From NCBI RefSeq assembly GCF_900009145.1, contig NZ_LN889782.1:1148589-1212588 (forward strand): DNA of 64,000 nucleotides, written 5' to 3'. Numbering within the stretch: the first letter of the stretch is position 1; each line of letters starts with the position of its first letter. This DNA is from Planktothrix tepida PCC 9214 (GTDB taxonomy: Bacteria; Cyanobacteriota; Cyanobacteriia; Cyanobacteriales; Microcoleaceae). Both the position numbers and the translations under genes were made by a program. Under the pieces are notes generated by a model that was not told the origin of the DNA, searched no databases, and worked only from the letters and a program-made list of their open reading frames with translations. Below are positions 8,955-18,112 of this stretch, piece by piece.

Positions 8955-9713
8955 TTAGTTTTTCTTTCCTTTCGGAAATTGGTTGATTTGAGCAGACCCA
9001 TAAAAAATCAGAGAATTGTTTTGAATTCGCAGTCGATCAACCTTTAATTGGGTTCCATCTAAGGCGAACTTGTCGAGATCTAATAAATCATTGACATGGT
9101 TCACCAAAGCTTGACTCAGGTTAATAGCCTCCTGATTTCCGCTATATTGGACATCGACAAATCGGATTTTTTGACGGTCTTGCACCTCCACTTGAGTTGT
9201 AAAATCAACTTGAACAGGTTCCTGTGAATTTCCGAGTAGAATTTCTGATTGAATTCGCAGGGCTTTTTCAGGAGTAATAGTCATTAAAGTTTGAGTAAAC
9301 TTTAAGGGTTCTCCCTGATATTGAAGGCGCTGAAGTTTTTCGACTACAAACGGGGTATTAAAAGAGTCCGTTAAGTCTTCCTCTGTTAACACGACCCGTA
9401 AACTCGCTTGAGTTGGTTGTCGTAACTTCACTTGACCTGTAAAAATGGCGCTGAAATCAATAGACACCGCTTGCACATAGAGTTCCATGACTGCAATGCG
9501 GAGGCCATTGTACATCAGCATCCCGTTTCCGATGAAATCAAAACCATCGACGCTTCCCTGCAATAGCTTGGCTACAGGTTCCGCCCGAACGTTGGCTTCA
9601 ATTTTTTCAGAACGCTTGAACAAAGCCGCGATCGCAGTCCCGACAACCTTGCTGACGAGGCGATCGCCACTTTGAGTCTGAAAAGAAGTGCTTCCAAACA
9701 AAGCCTGTACCAT
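8955..9713 (-). CDS. DUF2993 (LmeA-like) phospholipid-binding-type protein
   Basis: A 252-aa protein with the DUF2993/LmeA pattern: KVVGTAIAALFKRSEKIEAN, then VDGFDFIGNGMLMYNGLRIA, YVQAVSIDFSAIF and a C-terminal LKVDRLRIQNNSLIFYGSAQ. Members of the LmeA family bind phospholipid at the membrane or in the periplasm; no catalytic site is known. No signal peptide is obvious. Cyanobacterial copies are common and of unknown role. It stands alone. Confidence 0.8.
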   Translation of the reverse strand: MVQALFGSTSFQTQSGDRLVSKVVGTAIAALFKRSEKIEANVRAEPVAKLLQGSVDGFDFIGNGMLMYNGLRIAVMELYVQAVSIDFSAIFTGQVKLRQPTQASLRVVLTEEDLTDSFNTPFVVEKLQRLQYQGEPLKFTQTLMTITPEKALRIQSEILLGNSQEPVQVDFTTQVEVQDRQKIRFVDVQYSGNQEAINLSQALVNHVNDLLDLDKFALDGTQLKVDRLRIQNNSLIFYGSAQINQFPKGKKN

Positions 9714-9957
9714 TCCTATGCTCGCTAGCCGACCTACCTATTATAACTTTTTATGAAGTTTTGTAAAAATTAGTAATGCTTATCGAAGGCATAGTTGAAA
9801 GTTAAACCAGGGATGGTTGTTACAGGAAATGGTGAACCCGTTAGAATGGTTGAGTCAATCGTCACCCAATAGCGCGTATAAGTCGTGTTGGCTCTTAAGG
9901 TACACAACTTGATCCGCGATCGCTATGCTGTAATAGAGCATTTGTCCGAGTTGCCGA

Positions 9958-10515
9958 TTACAAAATCAACCATTCAAAAATTTGATTAACGGTTAACTGT
10001 AACTTAATTTCTGTTAAAATAGGTAAGGGAGTATCTCCCCGTAAAAGTTGTACCCGTTGGTCAGCAAATACAATTAAAACTGTTTCTTCATCGGGGTCAA
10101 TTAACCATCCTAATTCCGTTCCATTTTGGGAACAATGCAACAAATTTCCTAAAACTTTGGTTTGACTTTGTTCAGGGGATAAAATTTCAATTGACCAATC
10201 AGGATGAACCTCGAATCGATTAGCAATTCGACCGGAAGAGGTGCGAGAAATTCTTTCCCATCGGAATACAACAACATCAGGAACAATTGCATTTCCCCCA
10301 AAACTACAGCGTAATTCAGGAAACGCATAGGCAATTTTGTGAGGTTCAGCAACGGCGTTAATCACCTCACAGAGTTTACCTTGAATTAAACTATGTTCAC
10401 CTTGGGGCATTGGCTTGGGTCTAATTTGACCATTAATAAATTCTTGAGCAGGTTTCGTTTCCGGTTGTTGCAGGAATTCCTCTAATGTTAACTTTGGGGT
10501 GGTCGTTTGAATCAT
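9958..10515 (-). CDS. Uma2 family (DUF820) putative endonuclease
   Basis: A 185-aa protein with the Uma2/DUF820 pattern: LTLEEFLQQPETKPAQEFIN, GEHSLIQGKLCEVINAVAE, FGGNAIVPDVVVFRWERI, and a WSIEILSPEQSQTKVLGNLL segment, as in the PD-(D/E)XK nuclease fold. The D of VPDVVV and the E of IEILSPEQS are the presumed metal ligands. These genes are greatly expanded in cyanobacteria and their role is not known. The ATG at 10515 is preferred to the GTG one codon before it. Confidence 0.85.
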   Translation of the reverse strand: MIQTTTPKLTLEEFLQQPETKPAQEFINGQIRPKPMPQGEHSLIQGKLCEVINAVAEPHKIAYAFPELRCSFGGNAIVPDVVVFRWERISRTSSGRIANRFEVHPDWSIEILSPEQSQTKVLGNLLHCSQNGTELGWLIDPDEETVLIVFADQRVQLLRGDTPLPILTEIKLQLTVNQIFEWLIL

Positions 10516-10611
10516 CACTTTGAACCCAATTTCTGTTTTAATTTTGATACTTTATTACCCTTAAAGTAGGCACTCCTAGGCAATATCATTAAAATCAATC
10601 CCTGTGTTCTG

Positions 10612-11238
10612 TTAGGTGTTCAATTGATCGCTTCCTAACGCTGTTCCTTCCAAACAAGCACCTTCTAAAATAACACCTAAAAATACAGTTTGTTCAACAA
10701 TGGCACAAAGTAAATTAGCTCGTTCTAAATTAGTTCCTCGAAGAATAGCACCAGATAAATTAGCTTCTTCTAAATCAGCTTGAGATAAATCAGCCCCCGA
10801 TAAATTTGTATTTCTTAAATCAGCTTGACATAAAATTCCTTGAGATAAATTCACACCGCGTAAATCAGCCCCCCTGAAATCAATTCCACTTAAATCTATA
10901 TTTCCACAGGTCGCTCCGGTTAAAAATGCCCCGATAAAACTCGCTTCTTGAACCTCGGCATTGATCAGAATTGCTCCTCTTAAATCAGCATTTCTTAAGT
11001 CTGCTCTTTGCAAATTTGCACCGGATAAATCAGCCCCTCTTAAGTTAGCTCGAAGTTGAGATCCTTGTAAATTAGCACCGGATAAATTAGCACCGGATAA
11101 ATTAGCACCGGATAAATTTACCTCAGCTAAATGGGCTCCCGATAAATCCATACCGGATAAATTCATATTACTGAGGTCTTTAATAGTTCCTCGCTTAATA
11201 ACATTGAGATCAACAGATGGGGATTGAGTCATAGTCAT
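10612..11238 (-). CDS. pentapeptide-repeat protein
   Basis: A 208-aa protein made almost wholly of A(D/N)LXX pentapeptides (LSGANLSGANLSGANLQGSQ, LRGADLSGANLQRADLRNAD, and so on), which fold as a quadrilateral right-handed beta helix. It has no signal peptide and no other domain. The repeat run is broken around residues 90-120. It sits just downstream of the DICT/HD protein gene (stop at 11261, 22 bases upstream of this start), so the two are probably cotranscribed. Function unknown. Confidence 0.9.
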   Translation of the reverse strand: MTMTQSPSVDLNVIKRGTIKDLSNMNLSGMDLSGAHLAEVNLSGANLSGANLSGANLQGSQLRANLRGADLSGANLQRADLRNADLRGAILINAEVQEASFIGAFLTGATCGNIDLSGIDFRGADLRGVNLSQGILCQADLRNTNLSGADLSQADLEEANLSGAILRGTNLERANLLCAIVEQTVFLGVILEGACLEGTALGSDQLNT

Positions 11239-11260
11239 AAAAAGTGATGATTTAAACTTG

Positions 11261-12676
11261 TTAAACTTTAGATTCTTTTGGGGATTTCGATTTTGAACTT
11301 AAGGCTTCCTCTAACCAAACGTTGGGTAATTGGCTGGGTTGAGTTGGCAATTGTATTAATCCAATTTCAGCTAATTTTACAACATTTTTCAAGGCTTCAA
11401 CTAATGCCGGATCAAACCGAGTTCCACTCAACTCCTGACATTTTTCTACCGCCTCTGTTAAGCTATGGGCGTGGCGTTTTCCTCTAGGATGAGTTAAGCT
11501 TTGGAAATAAGCAACTAACCCTAAAATTCGAGCTTTAATATTAATTTCTTCTCCTTTTTGCCCATCGGGTTTCCCACTGCCATCCCAATATTCTAACTGA
11601 TGAGCAACTACATCCCGAATAATTGCTAATTCTGGCATCGACTCTAATAATCTTGCTCCAATTAAAGCCCGTTCTGACCAAAACTTGCGAGTCGCATCAT
11701 CCATTTCTTCTGGGCTTTGAGTAAATACTTCATCCGGTGCTGAAGACAACCCAATTCTATATAATAATCCGGCTAATTGTAACCGCCTTAATTTCACCGT
11801 AGGCAGATCTAAAATTTGTCCAAGGGTTTCTGATAAGGCAGCGACTTGTAAGGAGGCACAGGGGTTATTTTGATCTCGTTCATCAACCCGTTGCGCCATT
11901 CTTAAAAATGCTTGTAATTTATTGCCAGTAATATTGCGACTGATTCGTTTTGCTTGTCCTTCTAATTCCCAGAATTCGCGGTTTTGGCGGTTAACAGTAA
12001 TCAGTTCTTGTTGAGAAGATTGTAAATAACTGACAATCCGAGAAACGACTCCGGTTAAATCAGGAACTTGATGATAAGGTGTAGCTATAATTTCCTGATA
12101 CTGTTGCAATAAACAATCTGCTAATTCAGCATTATAGGGTCGAAAACGCTCAATTAAAATTTTAGCCGATTCTCGAACTAATTTTTGATCAAATGTCCAT
12201 AATCCATAAAATTTTCGTTCTGTATCAATCGTGGGTTTGGTATGAGCCGGATATTCATCAGGCATTAATTCATGGCATAATACCATTGTCGTATAACTCG
12301 GAGCTAGAATAATTAAATTCCACTCCATTACCAAACTATCAGAACGGTCTAAATTAATTAAAGAAACATTTTCTAACTGTCCGGTGCGATGGGTCAAAAA
12401 CCCACTATCTGCAACGGCGCTAATCACAACATGACGACAAGATTGAACAACATCAAAATAGCGATCAGCTTCTTGAAGATACCATTTTCCCTCTTGAAAT
12501 GTCACTAACACAAGAGGTTGTTGCTCTGGAGGTGCATCACTATTTTGCAAAATGTGATCTTCAAGTGCATGACAGAGTGCAACTAGCGTATTCTTGAAAT
12601 AGACACCATAACTAGAAGGCAGTTGACCATCCGAAAGGGAGGCTTTAAGCTGATTGAGCGTGGATTCTGGATTCAT
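11261..12676 (-). CDS. DICT sensory domain protein with degenerate HD-GYP-like domain
   Basis: A 471-aa signalling protein. The N-terminal 200 residues fit the DICT sensory domain (VYFKNTLVALCHALEDHILQ, LVLVTFQEGKWYLQEADRYF, LIILAPSYTTMVLCHELMPD). The C-terminal 220 residues resemble an HD-GYP hydrolase (LRRLQLAGLLYRIGLSS, VVAHQLEYWDGSGKPDGQKG, IKARILGLVAYFQSL). The HD dyad is missing and GYP is GKP, so cyclic-di-GMP cleavage is unlikely. It may bind a ligand or a partner instead. The ATG at 12676 is preferred over the TTG two codons upstream. Confidence 0.75.
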   Translation of the reverse strand: MNPESTLNQLKASLSDGQLPSSYGVYFKNTLVALCHALEDHILQNSDAPPEQQPLVLVTFQEGKWYLQEADRYFDVVQSCRHVVISAVADSGFLTHRTGQLENVSLINLDRSDSLVMEWNLIILAPSYTTMVLCHELMPDEYPAHTKPTIDTERKFYGLWTFDQKLVRESAKILIERFRPYNAELADCLLQQYQEIIATPYHQVPDLTGVVSRIVSYLQSSQQELITVNRQNREFWELEGQAKRISRNITGNKLQAFLRMAQRVDERDQNNPCASLQVAALSETLGQILDLPTVKLRRLQLAGLLYRIGLSSAPDEVFTQSPEEMDDATRKFWSERALIGARLLESMPELAIIRDVVAHQLEYWDGSGKPDGQKGEEINIKARILGLVAYFQSLTHPRGKRHAHSLTEAVEKCQELSGTRFDPALVEALKNVVKLAEIGLIQLPTQPSQLPNVWLEEALSSKSKSPKESKV

Positions 12677-12888
12677 TGGCAAACGCGAGTCCCGACTATT
12701 CCTTAAATCTTAACTGCTATGGGCAGAATTATAAAAGTAAATAGCTAAAAATTTTAATTTTCTGGTCGAGATCGCCCAGAATTTAGGATAGGATCAATCC
12801 ATCAAGGATATTACAGCTTTTAAACCCCTCCGCATTTTCTGTTTAATTTTAGCTTGATCTGACTTAACAAGAGAAAAAACAGGAATAG

Positions 12889-13959
<1,071 letters not shown>

Positions 13960-14142
13960 GCTGTTCAGTCTCTAAATTTGATCCAGCTTAATTTCCTAAA
14001 CCCCATATCCTACACTTGATCTCAATAGTTAGTTTTGAAATAGGCAGGTTATTGCTATTTTCACTTTTTTTGTAGTAGGATAATTTGTACTTTTTAAACA
14101 GAGCAATTTCTTTCGCCTTGATCTTTTACGGAGATTGGATTT

Positions 14143-14931
14143 ATGACCTTGCAACCGAATTTTTCATCCCCATCTACTCCTGAACCTGTCGCAATGTCCA
14201 CAGGTAGTACAACATCCTTAGTAGGAGTTAATATTATTACAATTACAAATAAAAATGTCAATAGAAAGGGGGAATATATTGGGACGACTAACCCTGATTA
14301 TATTGAAGTTTCTCCATTTCTAGCCCCCTTTGATTTTATAATTTATGGCTTAGAAGGTGCGGATACCTTATCAGGAGGTGCAGGGGATGATAGTTTATTT
14401 GGAGGGAAAGGAAACGATTCTTTAATTGGTTTAAATAGTAATGATATTATCCAAGGAAATTTAGGTGCAGATTATATTAATGGGGGAAATGGAGATGATT
14501 CGGTTTTTGGCGGACAGGGAAATGATACTCTTTTGGGTTCAGCCGGAAATGATTCCTTGGCTGGTGATAAAGGGGTAAATCAATTAACAGGAGGATTTGG
14601 ATCTGATCGCTTTGCAGTTCGTTCTATTGAGTCAGAAAATACAGGTTCAGCATCGGATTTTATTCCCGATAATGCGGATGTGATTACAGATTTTACCCCT
14701 GGGGAAGATGTGATTGTCGTCAGTGGTGTTCCTTCCTTTGCTCAACTCAGTTTAGTTTCAATTACCCCTGAAGCTGTCCGAGGTATATTCCCCAGTATTG
14801 AACGCACCCTGGGTGGGGGAACCTTAATCGAAGTTCAAGCGACAGGTCAAGTTATCGGATTTTTAGAAAATATTGAACCCCAGCAATTATTAACTTCTTC
14901 GTTCCTATTTTTTCCCACTTCTTTAGGTTAG
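14143..14931 (+). CDS. RTX-type calcium-binding repeat protein
   Basis: A 262-aa protein with a central block of hemolysin-type nonapeptides (GADTLSGGAGDDSLFGG, KGNDSLIGLNSNDIIQGN, NGDDSVFGGQGNDTLLG, AGNDSLAGDKG), GGXGXDXUX in consensus, which form calcium-bound parallel beta rolls. The C-terminal 90 residues (DVITDFTPGEDVIVVSGVPS) resemble the RTX end domain that acts as a type I secretion signal. No N-terminal signal peptide is present. Its stop abuts, with no gap, the stop of the kinase gene on the other strand. Secretion by a type I system elsewhere is inferred. Confidence 0.88.
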   Translation: MTLQPNFSSPSTPEPVAMSTGSTTSLVGVNIITITNKNVNRKGEYIGTTNPDYIEVSPFLAPFDFIIYGLEGADTLSGGAGDDSLFGGKGNDSLIGLNSNDIIQGNLGADYINGGNGDDSVFGGQGNDTLLGSAGNDSLAGDKGVNQLTGGFGSDRFAVRSIESENTGSASDFIPDNADVITDFTPGEDVIVVSGVPSFAQLSLVSITPEAVRGIFPSIERTLGGGTLIEVQATGQVIGFLENIEPQQLLTSSFLFFPTSLG

Positions 14932-16026
14932 TTAATCGGTAAAATCTGAACTATTGGTTTCTCCATCACTTAAGGGTAAAAAGATCTCAACAATAGTTCC
15001 TTGATTTTTTCCGGGACTGACTAATTGGATTTTACCTCCCATCATTTCTACTAAATTTCTGGAAATGACTAATCCTAGTCCTGTACTTCCTAACGCATGG
15101 AGTCGGGATTCATCTTCAACGACAAACGGTTGAAATAGTTTTTCTTGAATTTGAGGGGAAATTCCAATTCCAGTATCTTTAACAGTAATGACTGCCATTT
15201 CTTCACTCTCTTGAGTATCACTCTGAACAATAGAGCGAACTTCTGTGCTAATCGAAATACTCCCTCGATCTGTAAACTTAATAGCATTCCCAATAATATT
15301 GATTAAAACTTGTTTGAGTTTTGTCGGGTCTGCTTTAACTTTAATCCGGTGAGAATAGTCTTGTTTATAGAGGCGTAATCCCTTTTGACGAATATTAGAA
15401 AATTGTAGATAAATAGCGGCTGTTAAACTGGCGTGTAAATCAATGGTTTTAATATCAAAGGAAACTCGACCTTCTTCAATTCGAGCTAAGTCTAAAACTT
15501 GATTAATTAATGTTAAGAGATGGAGAGAAGAATCATGAGCTTGTTCTAAAAGCTCTCGTTCTTCATCTCGATCATCACATAAATCATCTAATAACAGTTG
15601 TAAGGAACCAATAATCCCATTCATCGGCGTTCTTAACTCATGGGAGGTTTGCCTCAAAAACTCATCCTTTCGATGATTCATCTCCTGCAAAACTTTATTT
15701 TTAGCTTCAACAGAACGATATTTATCCAAGGTTATTTTAAGTTTTTGTTCGAGATCTGCTTTTTCAACCTGAAACTTTTCTTTCGTGGTTTGTAATAACG
15801 CCTCTAAAGCAACTTTTTCCAGTTTTAACTGTTGCAGATTTTGATAATAAATCAACGCCATTACAGAACTAAACAAAGCCACTAACACCGAAACAATCGG
15901 TATGAATGCTGTGAAGACTGGAAAACTTTGAGCAAAATAAGCAATAAGTCCCACTGCTATCACACCGACTATAGCAATTAGCACTCCTCGCTGTAGTTCC
16001 CTGGATTGTCTGAGCTTTTGACCCAT
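14932..16026 (-). CDS. membrane sensor histidine kinase
   Basis: A 364-aa hybrid-free histidine kinase. Two membrane helices lie at about 15-33 and 38-61, so almost nothing is outside. A coiled coil spans about 65-115. The HisKA box is FLRQTSHELRTPMNGIIGSL with the phosphorylated His129. The ATPase domain has ADPTKLKQVLINIIGNAIKF, VKDTGIGISPQIQEKLFQPF and LGSTGLGLVISRNLVEMMGG. With no sizeable extracellular loop, it probably senses a signal in the membrane or inside the cell. No response regulator is adjacent. Confidence 0.92.
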   Translation of the reverse strand: MGQKLRQSRELQRGVLIAIVGVIAVGLIAYFAQSFPVFTAFIPIVSVLVALFSSVMALIYYQNLQQLKLEKVALEALLQTTKEKFQVEKADLEQKLKITLDKYRSVEAKNKVLQEMNHRKDEFLRQTSHELRTPMNGIIGSLQLLLDDLCDDRDEERELLEQAHDSSLHLLTLINQVLDLARIEEGRVSFDIKTIDLHASLTAAIYLQFSNIRQKGLRLYKQDYSHRIKVKADPTKLKQVLINIIGNAIKFTDRGSISISTEVRSIVQSDTQESEEMAVITVKDTGIGISPQIQEKLFQPFVVEDESRLHALGSTGLGLVISRNLVEMMGGKIQLVSPGKNQGTIVEIFLPLSDGETNSSDFTD

Positions 16027-16187
16027 AATATATTACACCCGTCAGTCGCTCCAAAGGTTGAATCTCAGCAACCCTTAAACTTACTTTTCTATTCTAGGTG
16101 ACAAATTCCAAAGCGTAACCCATCCTGATCCGTCTGAAATTACCATTGTTCTAGCTGGGTTAGGAATTTTTTGATCTTTATTGCCAA

Positions 16188-16475
16188 TCATAGCGTCAAT
16201 GTCTGATTTCGACTGCTATAGTCTGGACAATTGATTGCGGCTTCAGATAAGGCGATTTTCGGTTGGACTGGACATTTGAGGTGATAGTTCCCTGTAAAGA
16301 ACATACAATCTGCACAGGGGATTTGGTGCATTTGCTTGGCCCGTTGCATGGTATCCCGCATCGCAGCACCGATACTCCAAACTATCAAAATCACAAATCC
16401 CCAAGCCAAAACAAAGCAAATGGGCACTAAAAAGGGTTGAATAATCTGAATTAGGATTTGTAACAGTTCCAACAC
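16188..16475 (-). CDS. small membrane protein with cysteine-rich C-terminus
   Basis: A 95-aa protein: one long hydrophobic helix (about residues 9-33) followed by a soluble tail with CADCMFFTGNYHLKCPVQP and a further NCPDY cysteine. The spacing (C-x2-C, C, C) suggests a metal-binding knuckle. The start is decided by a strong AAGGAGG ribosome-binding site six bases before a GTG at 16475; an upstream ATG in frame has none. Such proteins are known as cyanobacterial hypotheticals; I cannot name a function. Confidence 0.7.
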   Translation of the reverse strand: MLELLQILIQIIQPFLVPICFVLAWGFVILIVWSIGAAMRDTMQRAKQMHQIPCADCMFFTGNYHLKCPVQPKIALSEAAINCPDYSSRNQTLTL

Positions 16476-16700
16476 GATGCTCCTCCTTCCGTTCATTATT
16501 TTAAATCTGATTCTAACGCAAGGAAAACCGTTAATCATCCCTTGAACAACAAAATTAATTGATTTTCAAGCATCAGGGGAAGAGGAGGAATTAATATCTA
16601 TTTAAAGTTTTATTTTTAGACAGCGATCGCTTATACCCTATCCTGATTTAATAAAATCTGCTATAATAAAATTGAGTAAACTGTTATAAAAGATTAAATT

Positions 16701-16952
16701 ATGCAAGCATTTGAAGTCATGGGAACAGTGGATGAAAACGGGCAATTAATTTTAGATCATCAACTTGATATTAATACACCGAGTCGGGTGAAAGTAATTG
16801 TTTTAGTTTCTCCCCAGGATGAATCTAAATCTGATCCTGATGATACCCCTGTGCAAGAAATAAAAGCGAGTTTGAGACGAGCGTTACACGAAATGAAAAC
16901 AGGACAAACAATCCCTTTAGAAAAAATGTGGGAGCGTATTGATGCAGAATAA
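16701..16952 (+). CDS. antitoxin-like small protein without visible toxin partner
   Basis: An 83-aa protein: MQAFEVMGTVDENGQLILDH, then a beta-rich N-terminus and the acidic linker SPQDESKSDPDDTPVQEIKA and an amphipathic helix ending EKMWERIDAE. The layout (short beta N-terminus for DNA or dimer contact, helical toxin-binding tail) is that of cyanobacterial type II antitoxins. No toxin gene follows; instead there is a truncated ATPase frame 67 bases downstream. It may be an orphan antitoxin. Confidence 0.6.
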   Translation: MQAFEVMGTVDENGQLILDHQLDINTPSRVKVIVLVSPQDESKSDPDDTPVQEIKASLRRALHEMKTGQTIPLEKMWERIDAE

Positions 16953-17019
16953 TTGGTTACAGTTTATATAATTAAAATTTGTGATATAATATTTTATTAT
17001 TTTTAATAAAAAATAAATT

Positions 17020-17208
17020 ATGGCTAAATCAGTTCAAAAAAGTAATTCTACAAAATCAAAAAATGAAAAGCTTGAAGGAATTACTAAAATATCTGTTGAT
17101 GGCTATAAATCTATTGCCAATCCCTGCACTATAGAAATTCGGAATCTAACGATACTATCAGGAGCCAATAGTTCACTATCAAATGCTTGGAAGAGGGAGC
17201 CAGATTAG
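17020..17208 (+). pseudogene. N-terminal relic of an AAA/SMC-like ATPase, cut at the P-loop
   Basis: A 62-aa frame in which ITKISVDGYKSIANPCTIEI followed by RNLTILSGANSS matches the start of AAA-type ABC/SMC-like ATPases (OLD/RecF-like). There the next residues should be GKSS of the Walker A motif. Here they are LSNAWKREPD and a stop. The gene has lost everything after the first half of the P-loop and cannot bind ATP. A palindromic repeat follows at 17244. Confidence 0.7.
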
Positions 17209-17243
17209 AAAATAAAAGACTACTGGGCTATCGTGAAGAATAG

Positions 17244-17258
17244 AAACCGGGTTTCTGA
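17244..17258. repeat. palindromic repeat AGAAACCGGGTTTCT
   Basis: A 15-bp near-palindrome identical to the ends of the repeat units near 51.7, 53.1 and 54.5 kb. Here it lies alone just downstream of a broken ATPase gene. Confidence 0.8.
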
Positions 17259-17395
17259 GCGATCCCATCTCAAATTCCCCTACAACCTTATGTTTTCTTT
17301 TATATCCTTAAATCCCAGAATATATTCTTCTGTCGATGGCAAATTATCTAGCTTATAAATTTTCATTTTTAACTCATCCAAGAACTCAACCTTTA

Positions 17396-17665
17396 TCAAA
17401 CCCACTCATCCGACAACAACCTGCCTTGAATGGGTTCATATTCATCCTCTAATAACCACAATTTAGCGGTTTCATAATCTTCAGCCGAAAAAATAACTGT
17501 ATAATCCTTAGCGGGGTCATAGATTTGACACTTTCCCTGAGCATCAGCTAAGAGTAATAAGATATAAGGCGGTGTTAACATTGGGTCTATCCAAACCTCG
17601 GCGAACTGCCAATTATTCTGTACTGGGTTGAGTTCTTGGGATAATGTGATATTGGTTATATTCAT
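17396..17665 (-). CDS. hypothetical protein
   Basis: An 89-aa acidic protein (NNWQFAEVWIDPMLTPPYIL, LLLADAQGKCQIYDPAKDYT, AKLWLLEDEYEPIQGR). No membrane segment or known motif was seen. It overlaps the 3' end of the upstream gene by 53 bases in another frame, and its ATG is preceded by GGAG at 12 bases. The overlap suggests translational coupling of a two-gene unit. A shorter start within the frame is possible. Function unknown. Confidence 0.6.
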   Translation of the reverse strand: MNITNITLSQELNPVQNNWQFAEVWIDPMLTPPYILLLLADAQGKCQIYDPAKDYTVIFSAEDYETAKLWLLEDEYEPIQGRLLSDEWV

Positions 17666-17951
17666 CTATTTTTATTTCTCCATAATAAAGGGGTTGCCTT
17701 GTACCATCAGGACTAATTCGATAACCAATAAGCTCGCTAAAATACAAGCCATATCGATCATATTTCCTGACTTTACCCGTATATTCTCCTCTCTCTATAA
17801 TAGCTTGAGCCACTCGATATAACGTTTCGCTATCTTTAAAAACATGGGCTGCAAGTCCTTTTCTTAAAAGTCTTTGCATTTGGGGGGTATTGGGCAAATG
17901 TTTAGCGAGATGTCGTGTATCAAATTGAATTGAGATCTCAATACCAGCCAT
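17613..17951 (-). CDS. hypothetical protein, first of a two-gene unit
   Basis: A 112-aa protein (MAGIEISIQFDTRHLAKHLP, MQRLLRKGLAAHVFKDSETL, VRKYDRYGLYFSELIGYRIS). Its middle resembles small proteins that share a fold with cyanobacterial toxin-antitoxin or colicin-like cargo, but I cannot assign a family. It is the first of a pair with the gene at 17396-17665, overlapping it. The pair could be a toxin-antitoxin or cargo-immunity couple; this is only inferred from size and overlap. Confidence 0.6.
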   Translation of the reverse strand: MAGIEISIQFDTRHLAKHLPNTPQMQRLLRKGLAAHVFKDSETLYRVAQAIIERGEYTGKVRKYDRYGLYFSELIGYRISPDGTRQPLYYGEIKIDEYNQYHIIPRTQPSTE

Positions 17952-18112
17952 TCATAAATTTAAGGTAAATATTAAACTTGATTATATTCTAATGGCATAT
18001 TCTTGATTAACTTCAACTCCAAAAACCGTTATCCCAGAACACTCTCACCCCCCTAATAGCGATAAACTAACGATAATAGCTAGAACATTGTCTTAGGAGA
18101 ACACCCGAACCT

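Noticed and set aside
10612..11238. Antifreeze or gyrase-protecting (Qnr-like) function for the pentapeptide protein
   Set aside because: The repeat alone does not show this; there is no Qnr-type loop or context.
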